NCBI GenBank assembly: GCA_026686845.1
Contig: JAIVEN010000012.1
Location: forward strand, 3,784,501-3,848,500
Reading direction: 5' to 3'
From: Adenanthera pavonina
Lineage: Eukaryota > Streptophyta > Magnoliopsida > Fabales > Fabaceae
Length of the DNA: 64,000 nucleotides
Positions 1 to 10,120 of this stretch are shown here, one piece after another. Both the position numbers and the translations under genes were made by a program. Under the pieces are notes generated by a model. That model did no database searches, was not told the origin of the DNA, and saw only the letters and a list, made by a program, of their open reading frames with translations. Numbering within the stretch: the first letter of the stretch is position 1; each line of letters starts with the position of its first letter.

Positions 1-190
1 CAACATAATCTAAGTTTTTGAAAAACACAAGTTATCAGGATAACCTCTCAAGGTTATATGGAAAACGGATTTAACAGACGAAGGTCCAAGAGTTCTGTAG
101 CATACGTTATGAGAATAACCTCACTAAGCAATATCTTCAAGTTTTGACAACCAGCATACGTTATGCCATGGTCAATATCTTTCAAATCCT

Positions 191-776
191 GAGCATGATC
201 ATTGGGTTGCGGCCAAGAAAGTTAAGAGGTATTTGTAGAAAACAAAAGATTTCATGCTTTTTTATAGGAGGGTTGATATTAAAAAACTAGTGGGGTATTC
301 AGACTCTGCTTATGCTGGTTGTCTAGATAATCTAAAATCTACTTCAAGTTATGTGTTTATGCTAGCCGATGGTGCCACTTCCTGGAAGAGCGTAAAATAA
401 AGTTTAACTACATCTTCAACTATGTATATAGAATTTGTTGCATGTTATGGCATAGCCCAGCGAGCTGTGTGGCTTCAAAATTTCATATTAGAGCTTCGTA
501 TCATTGATTCCATTTCTAGACCACTCACTATTTTTTGTGATAACAGTGCAACCGTGCTTTATTCCAAGAATAATAAGATAAGTAGTGGGGTTAAGCATCT
601 AGAAGTAAAGTTTCTTACAGTTAGGGACCTGGTCAAAAAAAGGTGATATTGTCATAGAGTACTTGGATATAGAATCCATGTTGGCTAATCCTCCATCCAA
701 AGGACCTAGACCCATTCAGTTCAAGAAACATGTTGAAAACATGGGTATTTTAGGGTCTTTTGATCTTTTGGGTTAA
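191..776 (+). pseudogene. Ty1/copia pol remnant (RT-tail and RNase H)
   Basis: This is the C-terminal end of a copia polyprotein. Reading starts around a WVAAKK segment, the usual link before RNase H, and continues to an RNase H core with YSDSAYAGCLDN, the KSTSSYVF and SWKS motifs, a CDNSA motif and VKHLEVKF, then the C-terminal KKHVENMGIL tail ending in TAA at 774-776. RNase H degrades the RNA strand during reverse transcription. The frame is broken by TAG at 236, TAA at 398 and an extra A in the A-run near 640, so it is dead. RT and integrase lie outside the window on the left. Confidence 0.85.
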
Positions 777-1451
777 TAGGAGTTTGGTGCAATTTTTCTT
801 TTTGACTTCTTAGTTACATTTTAAACTTCTTTTGTTATGAAATGTTATTTATTGCACCATCAATAAAGTATGTTCTTTGATTATTATTAATTATTATCTT
901 ATTTAATATATTGCCCTTTGCATAGCTAAAGTTTAAGTTCTTTATGTAGGCAAAAGATGAATACAACATATATCTTAAGAGGTAATGACTATTTTAATAT
1001 GACAATTGTATTTGATATTGTATATCTCTATGTATATGAAGCTCCTATCTCGAGATAAAGTTACTTGAGATATACATGCTTGTTTAAACTAAATGATTTC
1101 TCAAGCTCCGGTTTTGCATAAGGAATATTGTGAAATTGGAGAACCAGTAAGAAATAGTACGTATAATATATTTGATCACATAAAGATACTATTTCTTACC
1201 ACACTTCCAGATTTACGATCCATGTCGACATTATTATCAATATGTGTGACTATGATTGAAAGTATGTCTATTAAACAATATACGATTACCATAATCCTAT
1301 ATTAATGATCTTATTGGATCGGATTGATTTTGTGTGTCATAATATGGATTGTTCTATTTGAAAAAGTGTGCACATATAAAAGCTTTAGTTGTTAACCCAA
1401 GAATCGTTTTACAAAATAAAATGAATTTTCAAAATTAAAACTAATGTGGCC
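777..1451 (+). other. Copia 3' untranslated stretch
   Basis: This AT-rich stretch lies between the end of copia pol and the polypurine tract. A short open frame (1093-1305) has no recognisable motif. I see no other gene. It is most simply the non-coding 3' end of the same element. Confidence 0.45.
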
Positions 1452-1913
1452 TAAGTGGGAGAATGTTAGAAAAAATTGTGATATTTTTATTTATGGGCTC
1501 ACATTAATTATTTTGTGTTTTCTAAAACGGATCAACAGTGGTCCATTAAGATGTTAAAATCCAACATTATTTTGTGATCATAAGGATTAACAGGCTAGAT
1601 ACACATAGTTTAATTTTAAGTCTAGTAGACGGCAAAATGTGCGGGCTATTATATTTTACTAAAATCCATAGTGGATGGGCCTGGTAAAGCCATTTATTTA
1701 AAGAAGGCTAGGTCCCTTCTCAAACCCTATCCTAGTGAGCTTTGCCACTAAAAGCCGGTTAAACCTTAGGGATCTACAGAGAAAAATATATACATGTTAT
1801 TCTCAAAATGTCGTCAAAAGGTGCATATTTATTTATCTAATTATTTACTTTATTCATATTCATCCACATACATAGATCCAGTTGTTGTTTTAGATATTTA
1901 AAACTTACAAACA
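1452..1913 (+). mobile_element. Copia polypurine tract and 3' LTR
   Basis: A purine-rich taagtgggagaa at 1452-1463 is the standard plant-copia polypurine tract (plus-strand primer). It is followed immediately by a TGTTAG LTR start at 1464. The LTR probably ends in ACA at 1913, about 450 bp, a normal size for copia. The right border is inferred from the CA dinucleotide and the change in character beyond it. The 5' LTR is outside the window, so the TSD cannot be checked. Confidence 0.6.
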
Positions 1914-1918
1914 TTAGC

Positions 1919-2437
1919 AAAGGTAGAATTAGATTCTTCCCAGACTCAAACATGTACAAAGTTTTTGAAGTCAAGCTGGAGGACATTCTTGTAGTAGGTT
2001 TTGATGCAACCACAAATCTTATATGAGTGACTGATTACTCATCTACTAGATTGGATCTTCTGAATGGTCTGAGAATGGTTTTGGGATCATGATAATGGTA
2101 TCTGATAGACTCCTACTAATGTTCCCTCTCCTTATAACTAGAAGGAGATAAAGGAAATAGTCAATGACCTCTTGCATTCAGACTTCACCACCCATTTGCA
2201 AGAGGTAGATCACAATGTTAATTTGCATCAAGACAAACATATAGAAAATGATTTTCTTCTATCTTATTTATTTATGTCGAATGGATATGCTATCAACACT
2301 ATTAATAATTTGTTGACAGGTGCTATTATGGTGTTTCCTCTTTTTTATGTTATGCATGGTGGTAAAAACGTACAAAGTCAAGGCAATGTAGTGGTCCCAG
2401 ACTTATCCACTCGTATGGCTAAAAGATGAAGACTTAA
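1919..2437 (+). pseudogene. Unidentified coding relic, left part
   Basis: Two open stretches look coding in amino-acid composition. One, from 1919, begins KGRIRFFPDSN and runs to TGA near 2030. The other, from about 2145 to 2429, includes NDFLLSYLFMSNGY and MVFPLFYVMHGG. They lie in different frames with stops between them. The second frame resumes beyond the 6.6-kb solo LTR (see 9062-9420), so these look like parts of one older reading frame. I do not recognise the family; it could be a host gene fragment or an old transposon ORF. Confidence 0.35.
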
Positions 2438-3905
2438 TGTAACATCCCATATGATTTAGAGCTTGATTAAAAGAAAACTGGAATTCAAGTGACTAAAATT
2501 TGATTCAAAGAATTATGAAGAGTAATTTAATGTAACCCAATGTCCTCTCATATACTAAACTTTGTTAGAAAGTTTTTTAAGGTGTTTAGAAGTATTTTAA
2601 TTGAGCGTTGGTTACAAAAATTGCAATATAGCATTTTTCTCTCCAATAAAAATTGTAAAACCTTAGAGTTTTGGCATATTGAAGGAACAAATGACATCAT
2701 TTTGAAGTAAGATTTGTTGCATTAGAAAATAGACATCTTAAGCTTTCCAAAGAGTCCTTGTTGGTTATTTTTCTGAGATCTATAGCTCAAGTTATCGAAA
2801 GTTGGTATTTGCGTGAATAAAAAGTTTTCTGCATAAAACTGACCATGGCCGTGATGGGCAATAATGGCACCACGGTAGAAGTCACAAAAATTTTATAAAA
2901 AGGCATCAAAATAAATTGGAAATAAGGGTTTTTGTGTGGGGGAATGGAGGAGAACGTAAGCTCATGAATTTTTTAGGCTTCTAAGGGCAATATCTAGCAA
3001 TTTTAAGGCCAAATCATTGAGGCAAGATGATCCATACATCTCTTTCCTCCTTATATTGAATTTCAAAGTTGGATGTTGGGTTTTTTGTGTATGATGATAT
3101 GATTGAGCTAGGGCTTCAAATTTCTTGAGGAGTTTTGGTAGATAAACATGGTAGAAGCTAGTAATAATATTGGGTTACTCTTAAATGGTGGATTTTTGAA
3201 GTTTAAGCTTGTAATTTTAAATTTGACATGAACCATAGTTGGATGGCTTGGAAAACCTGAAAATGCAAGATAATGGATCGTGAAATTTTTATAATATGCT
3301 TCATTGGACAAGAAAGGTTGTGCATATTAAGTTCGCTAGGACTTACACTTGATTTCCTATATAAACAACTTACTCAAAATTATAACTCTGAAAGGTTATC
3401 AGTAAAATGTGAACTTTAGAAAAGATTGTAATTCTTGTTTGTAAGCCATGAAACTTCGTATTTAGTCATTTGGGATGATGAATGATGTATGCACAGTTTC
3501 ATGATGTTTGGTTGTTGTGTGCTTCATGAAGTACTTGCTTGATGTTTTGATTCAACATGATTTCTCTTGTATGTTTGAAGTAAATGAAAGTTTTTTGGAT
3601 TCTTGGGTAACCCTTAAGAGTTTATTTAGTGGCGATATTGTGTTGAAATAAGTAGGTAAGTAAAATTAATGGTTTTGGGACTCTCGATGGTTTCTTGTGA
3701 CATTGCCTTGCAGTGTATAGTAGCATTCTTGCTATTTGGACTTCAAGAATTATATCCTAAGCTCTTGGAAATCTCAAACTTGAATGGCTTGCCCTAAGTC
3801 AGTTTTTGCTTTTGGTCGGGTTGAGGTTGATGGATTTGCCGGTTTTGGACTTAATCATCATGTTTAACGCTTGTAGCTCTATTTACAATTTATTGTTATC
3901 TCTCT

Positions 3906-4959
3906 TGATGCAAGCAAGCTAGGAAGTATGGAGCAAGCTTAATACATTGAAGAAAAGGAGACTGGACATGTAATCAAAAAGTGGAAGACAGTTGATCCAT
4001 TACAAGGCATAGGAGGCTCAATGATGAGATCCAAAGCTAAGGCAATGAAAGAGGCCTTGAATGGTGTGATCAATAAGCAACTTGAGATAAAGCCTTAGCA
4101 CTTAAGTGAATTTGAATCACACGAGCACAAGAATGATATGATTATGTTCTCATATATAGAAGTTTCAGATTTAAGCCCATAATCAAGCCCAACATAAAGA
4201 GCTCACTTATATAACTCATTTAAAGAGCATGTGACTTTGAGATTAATGGGTTTAATTATTATTAATTTTGTTTTTACTAATTGTAAGATGAACTTGTTAA
4301 CTAATAAAACCCAATTAGTTAGTTAGTAGTCTTTTTTATCCCACCTTATAAGTAAGTATGTCATGTGCCAAACATGTGATTTCATTAATATGGTGGCATA
4401 TTTATAAATGCTTAGATATTCTTTTTATTATTTTCATATGAATTTTCATTATTTTATTTTGGGTTTTTATTTTACTAGTTTCATAGGTCCATTAGGAGTG
4501 TTATTTGAGTCCAAAGTCTCATAATCCCATTAGAATTACTTGAGCCCAAATTAATTAGGTTTTCTAAGTTTATTAGGTTAGATTTTCTCTTGCCTATTTA
4601 AAATTCTCTTTTATGTACAGTTTTTAGATTTTGATGAATGAAAATTTAAATTTTGTGAGTTTTCTTCTTGCAATTCTTTGAGTGTTAAAGAGAACACTAT
4701 GACTTATCAAGGAATTGTTCAATCCTTATGGCATCATTGGAATTAGGGTTCAAGAGATTAGTTCTCTTGGATTCTACTTCTCAAGACCAATATCTATCCA
4801 TCTTATTTCTCTATTTTTGCTTTCTTTTGCTGCTATTCTTGTGCATTTTTGTTTGTTTTCTTTGCTATCCAGTTTTGTGTTCCTTGTTTCACAAAGATCC
4901 AGGTGCCTTAAGCATCAAAGCGGGCTCTTTAGACCAGTTACTTAAAGGTTCACCTATCA
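3906..4959 (+). mobile_element. CRM-like chromovirus solo LTR
   Basis: It starts TGATGCAAGCAAG at 3906 and ends CCTATCA at 4959, flanked by tctct (3901-3905) and tctca (4960-4964), a 4/5 TSD. Start, end and internal order match the LTRs of the element at 14224-22268 (TGATGAAGGCAAG ... CCCATCA, read on the opposite strand). Near 4000-4098 it carries a readable Pol tail, DPLQGIGGSMMRSKAKAM, ending in TAG, as the related LTRs do. It is inserted in the older Tekay-type LTR. Confidence 0.85.
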
Positions 4960-6349
4960 TCTCATGTATACAGCTTGGACTATATGACAACTTGCCATGG
5001 CATCTCGTAGTTTTAGGACAATTTGAGGTAACTAGACTGTAACTTTTATTTACCATATACATTTTGAACTTTTTTGTATCATGATATGTGCTTTTATGTC
5101 ATGGCTTGTAAGTTTTTCCTCGACCCCCTTTATTCTTTTGAAAGTTGTGATTAGATAATGTAAATGACTAGTTATATGTCTATATATATAAATGTAAGTA
5201 TGCTAGAGTTTAACACATGATTATTGTGCATTGTCTTATCCTTATCTTGTGAAAAGATACTATGTTAGTGTGATGATAATACTAATGAGAATGATGATGA
5301 TGATGATGATGATGAAAGAGAATGGCTAATACACGTATACATGCGCATATCTATGAGTATGTGATTCGTAGTTTGGTATATGGTTTAATGTGCATCCCTA
5401 CACTTAGTTTCATATATGAATGCTAGCATGATGATGATGATAATGGCTTATGTGTATTATCTGATGGCATGTTAACATAACATACGGGCCATTGTCACTA
5501 CATTATGATGGTTAAGTATATGTTGGTTGGGTGATGATATTGATGAAATACCATGTCATATATCAATTCACTAAATAGCACACGAGACCTTATGTTCAGG
5601 CAGTGCAACATATGATATCCCTGTCACTAAATAGTTATCTTTTGGTCAGGAGACTCAAGTAGCTCTAGAATAGGGATACAGCTTTTTCTAAATAACCACT
5701 AATTTGGGTGGTTCAAGAGAAGAAGAGCCATGGTCCAACTATTATTGAAATGGCCTTTATGGGAGGTGAGCTTAGTGTTTACCCCATAATTGGCCTTCAC
5801 TGGTTGTTGAAACGGGACTACTTGTTAAAGTTATCTTGTGATAGTAACTAGCTCATGATTTTAACAGTGATTGTTAAGGTTGTATAGTATATTACGTAAA
5901 TTGCATCTTTGCATGGTATATCTCTTGTATGTAAGTTCGTATTTGAAATCTACTATTGTAAATGAAATCTCATTTTCTTCTAAAGTTGTCCTTGGTTACT
6001 TAGACATTTGTTTCACCCCTCATTGATACCGATTTTAAGAGAGAATTCTGGCTCTAGCAAGGAGGAGACTAAGGAAGATTAGTTCTCCTTGGGTGATAAG
6101 TGGGATATTCGAACATCCTTGGTTGGTATAAGTTTATTTGAGAATACATGTTATATATTTGTATAGTATTATGCCAAGTGTAAGACAATAAATTGATTCC
6201 ATGTGTAATGTTGCTTTGAGAATCCTTTGGGTTGTCTTGGGTTCTTGTTCCTAACGTATGTCTTCTGTAACTTATGACTCCAAGGTTGGATGAGGCTACA
6301 ATGTGTATAGATGTGTATGTTGAGTTAAAGTGCAAAAATATGCATTAAA

Positions 6350-6686
6350 GCCTGTTTAGATAACAAAAATAAGTGATAATGGAGACCCATAATTACTTAT
6401 TTTGCAAAGTTACTGAACACACTAACTTTTCCAGAAGCACTTATACCTCAACTAAGTGCTTATGGGAAAAATTGATTTTTTCTACTTATAATAATAACTT
6501 ATCCTCCTATAATCACTTATTTTACTTCTCCTTCTTATTATCCTCTAAACAATCATTTAAACTCTCAAAATCCAAACATATTTATTTTCTCAAAATCACT
6601 TATGAAGTAAAAACACCCAAACAAAAATCACTTTTGACATAATCACTTATCCTCATAATCAATTGTAGATAAGCTAATCCAAATAC
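6350..6686. mobile_element. hAT-type MITE
   Basis: This short non-coding element has terminal inverted repeats (GCCTGTTTAGAT on the left; GTATTTGGATTAG on the right, reverse complement). It is flanked by gcattaaa (6342-6349) and acattaat (6687-6694), a 6/8 match to the 8-bp TSD typical of hAT. The interior is rich in CACTTAT/ATAAGTG words and is shared with the elements at 47914-48268 and 48457-48792. The open frame inside has no protein meaning. Confidence 0.7.
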
Positions 6687-6694
6687 ACATTAAT

Positions 6695-8279
6695 TGTTGA
6701 ATCAAGTGTTTTGATGATTCAAAACAACTGGAGCTTAGAAGAAAGATATCAAAGGAGTATAAGAGATCTCAAGTGAAGAAATCCAAGACAAAATGAGTAC
6801 AACATTAGTTTATAAGATTTCTTACAGTGTTCACAAAGAAAAAGGCTTTGATCTTGCACCCATTAGTTTTAAATAAGTGTTTTTCAACTATCATATGCTA
6901 ACTTATGATAAATCTGAAAAATACTCACTGACATACAAATTTTGAAGGGTTAAATTTCATATGTTTCTTTGAAAATTCAAACTTTGATTACTGAAATTTG
7001 AAGTTACAGAGATGTTATCTCTGACAAATGAATTTTAGCCTGTTAAAATTCGAATTTCTTGTCAAGCATAGTTTGTGAAAAAAGAAAAATTCATCTAAAG
7101 CTATGTCAAAGTTCATTTGAAATTAGAGTGCAAAAAGAGTTCTAAGTCAGTACCTTTGACAAACAAACTTTGATTTTGAAAATTCAAACTTTGGAGTGAT
7201 AATGTATAAGACTTATTAAATGTCTCTCCGATAGATGAACTTTGGTTTTGAAAATTCAAACTTTAAAATGAAAACGTATAAGTCTAACAAGAGATCTCTC
7301 TGATAGATGAACTTTGAAGGCTCAAAATTCAAATTTCGAAAAGAAGAATTTTCGTGACATATTAAGTTACTCACTGACAGATGAATTTTGGTTCCCCAAA
7401 ATTTGACTTTCGAGTGCACTGTAGCAATATGGGATAAATGTTCACACTTAATAGAAGCACTTTAAACTTGAAAATTCATATGTTCTAGCATGGGAAATAT
7501 TTGTCAAGATCAAGATTCAAATTTCATCTTTGAACAGATAAACTTTTAAGTTCAACATTAAAGTCTTTAACTTATGATCTCTGTAAAATTCGCCTGTTGA
7601 CACCCTAAAATTCAAACTTTAGATGTCAGACGCATTAAATGCGGTTGGTGAACAGCAAATTTTGTAGAGTAACCATTAGGTAACATATCTAACAGTTAGA
7701 TCTTGTCTCTAACATTTAGTTAAGACATAAATCTATAAATAGAACTTCATTTGAAGTTATGGTTAACAATTTTACGTTGTATATACTGAAATTCTGTCAA
7801 AATCATTAGTCAAAGCATTCTACTCTCTCACACTTCATTTATTATACTTTAACTGTTATACATACTCTAAATTAGAGAGTGTCTCTTGCTGTAAATAATC
7901 TTATCTTCATTTGGAAGAAAGATTTTCTTGTGCCCTTCACAAGAGATTTGCGAAGCACTTTGCTAGAGTGTAGAATGAGAATATGTAAGCTCTTAGAGCA
8001 GAGCACAAGGTTGTACTATGGCATTACAAGGAGCTCACTAAATTCTTGCAAGATAGTGAAAAATCTCAAGTGGTAACTTGAGGACTGGATGTAAGTTAAG
8101 GAGAAGAGACCAAACTAGGATAAATCTCTATCTTCATTTCCTCTACCTTGCTTATTGCTATATTATATTCTACACTTTGCTTTTCTGAAACTTTTGCTTT
8201 TACTACTCTTTTATAATTTTGCAAAAAATTTCAAACTTCTCAATTCAGTCCCCTTCTTGGAAAGCCAGCAGACCTAACA
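6695..8279 (+). mobile_element. Copia-type (SIRE/Maximus-like) solo LTR
   Basis: It starts TGTTGAATCAAG at 6695 and ends GACCTAACA at 8279, flanked by ttaat (6690-6694) and ttact (8280-8284), a 4/5 TSD. The end, with a CAATTCAGTCCCC...CTTGG block shortly before CCTAACA, is typical of large copia LTRs of the SIRE/Maximus group; the clade is assigned from recollection. The region 6930-7420 has repeated short blocks built on CTCTGACAGATGAA and AAAATTCAAACTTT. No internal domain follows, so it is a solo LTR. A related copy in reverse lies at 30233-32210. Confidence 0.7.
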
Positions 8280-9061
8280 TTACTGTAATGATGGTTTAAA
8301 CCATCTTGATGTCTTTGTGATATTTGTGTTGTAATTGTTGCATATGTCAGAGACCCATTTGTTGTCATAGTGTATTTAGGACTTAAGGAATGATTGTCGT
8401 AGGTGTATTTTAATGAGTTAAAGTGGTTTATAAGATTGATTTTAACATTTGGCATGTTTTGGTGAAAATGAGTATGTCACCCACTAGTGGAACTTGTGAT
8501 TCAATTGGGTCTAATCATAAAAGAATGATTTCCTTGAGGTACAATCTCCTTGGATAGTATTTGTATACCATTTGTGACTTGTTGGAATAGGTTTAGTGGT
8601 CAAAAGATTTGTGGTTTTAAAATAGGAGTTGCTAGGATAAAAAGTTGGTCAAAAGTGACCATTTTCGGTTTTGGGAGTTTAAAATCTCTATACAAAGGAA
8701 TTTTGAAGTATGATCTATAGCCTTAGTTAAATGTGATTATATGTGACTTGTAGGCCTTGAAATCACACATGAATTGAAGGTCGGTCTTGGGAATTATGCA
8801 CGTTTGAAGTTTGCCTGAAAAGTTAGATTTTTGTTATCAAAAACAATAAGAACTTTCGCTGCGATGGCTCTGTTCATGGTTGTGGTGCCAAAGTAAAATT
8901 TATTGCCTCTTCAATTCTTTTGCTTCCTTATCACAATACCTGGTCATTTATTGAAGTTTTTTTTTCATTTTTCTAAGTTTTTTCCTCATTTTTTCAACAT
9001 AACATGTGATTTAGAAGTTATTTTTGTCAAGTTTTGGTCTTTAAGATCTTAGAATGTTACA

Positions 9062-9420
9062 CTTGAGGATGAGATTGACAACCTTAATGGGACAATAGAG
9101 GCTTTTTTTTTTATGTGAGCACTTGGTATTGTAGGCCTGCCTCACTCGAGTTGTAAGGACTTTAACAGGGCCCAAACTAATCCGAATCAAGGCATGACAG
9201 GCACCACAAGGGTAGGTGTCCCTGACCACTTACACTGCTACATTTGCAGGACTCAAATGCAAGACTTCTGGTTCAGTTGGAATAACTCTGACTAGTTAAC
9301 AATGAAGGCTTTTATGGAAGAATGTTGTAGGATTTTGGGTAAAGAACCTACTGTGGAAAGTGATATTTCGTCCTTTGTCTTTCTTGGAAGACCTGAATGA
9401 TAATATTAATCACCTATTGT
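9062..9420 (+). pseudogene. Unidentified coding relic, right part
   Basis: Beyond the solo LTR the frame continues with EDEIDNLNGTIEAF, then, across a SINE insertion, MEECCRILGKEPTVESD, stopping at TGA near 9399. Removing LTR and SINE would place this directly after the frame ending near 2429, with one in-frame TGA at the seam. This is seen in the sequence; that it is a single ancestral ORF is inference. The product is unknown. A short G-run follows at 9421-9428. Confidence 0.35.
9092..9313 (-). mobile_element. tRNA-derived SINE
   Basis: An insertion of about 190 bp (9107-9298) is bounded by acaatagaggctttt (9092-9106) and acaatgaaggctttt (9299-9313), a 13/15 TSD of SINE/LINE length. The plus strand begins with a T-run, i.e. 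a poly(A) tail on the minus strand. Read on the minus strand, the head has ACTAGTCAGAGTTATTCC (box A-like) and GCATTTGAGTCCTGC (box B-like), as expected for an RNA polymerase III promoter from a tRNA. It depends on LINE machinery for movement. It interrupts an older open frame. Confidence 0.75.
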
Positions 9421-9733
9421 GGGGGGGGTAGCAAAGCATGTTCCCTCTTAACCCGTCAAACTGTCTAGATGATGGAGACAGCAACATAATCTTTTAGGTT
9501 GGGACCCACATGGAATTAGCATTTTTGTGGAATCAAAAATAGATGCCACGTTGAATTGGCAATTTCTTTCGAATCGGCTTGTTAACTTTTGGCTCTTGCT
9601 TGATTCCCCTTGATATGATATGGTGGTAGATTCACTTTTTCTCTAAGCTCTTCCGTGGATGGTCAAAAGTAGCTTTGCCTTGTTTCTTGTAGTTTTGCTC
9701 CTGACAGTAAAGTTCTGCGGTCATATGCTCATC
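9421..9733. other. Unassigned flank of the Reina-like element
   Basis: No convincing coding frame, repeat end or RNA gene is visible here. It begins with a G-run at 9421-9428 and ends at the LTR of the next element. Confidence 0.3.
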
Positions 9734-10095
9734 TGTAATGAACTAAAAACCAGTAATGAAAATGAAAGGATATCTCGATATATTATCACTATTCCAAAGG
9801 AATGTTACAAGGTTCACAGACACAATAGCATAAATCGAGATTACAACGGTAAAGAAAATGGTCTATCAGGAGGAAGAGAGAGAATGTCAGAAATATTAGA
9901 AAATGCTTAGAGAGGAAATTTGTTCATCCATCACACCCTTCCACTATCTGCCATATGCCTTTTAAATCATTCCCTCACTATCGATAATCTTTCACGTAGG
10001 CTTTCTATTGCAAGTACCCCTTCGTAATATCTGTGGCTCATGTGCTTCGCTCGTGAAGATCTTTCCTTCCTCCACGTCACTCCCTGATGGTATCA
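9734..10095 (-). repeat. 3' LTR of the Reina-like element
   Basis: On the plus strand it runs from TGTAATGAACTAAAAACC to GATGGTATCA. It aligns along its whole length with 22675-23036 with scattered substitutions. In element orientation it is the downstream LTR, next to the integrase end. The purine-rich GGGGAGGGG near 10140 lies about 45 nt from the LTR, so the plus-strand primer position is not certain. Confidence 0.85.
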
Positions 10096-10120
10096 TAATA
10101 TTACCCATATTAGGCTCCAG

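Larger units (their letters stand above)
2438..9061 (+). mobile_element. Tekay/Del-type solo LTR with nested insertions
   Basis: It begins TGTAACATCCC at 2438 and ends ATGTTACA at 9061, the terminal pattern of Tekay-type LTRs (compare 38851-41171, TGTAATGCCC to TGTTACA). It is flanked by cttaa (2433-2437) and cttga (9062-9066), a 4/5 target-site duplication. Internal landmarks match the intact LTR at 38.9-41.2 kb in order: a 'ccgtg..cacggt' block near 2850, a GAGGTAAC block near 5025, repeated GATGATG, and the 'CCTTGAGGTA..CTCC' then 'GGTCAAAAG' blocks near 8535-8660. No gag-pol is present. After removing three nested insertions it is about 3.6 kb. Solo LTRs form by recombination between the two LTRs of one element. 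Confidence 0.8.

Noticed and set aside
1093..1305. 70-codon ORF after the copia pol
   Set aside because: No motif, AT-rich, and positioned in the expected untranslated 3' part of the element.
4715..5042. Two overlapping open frames of 76 and 104 codons, rich in hydrophobic residues
   Set aside because: They lie across the end of the CRM-like solo LTR and its flank; the hydrophobic look comes from T-rich LTR sequence.
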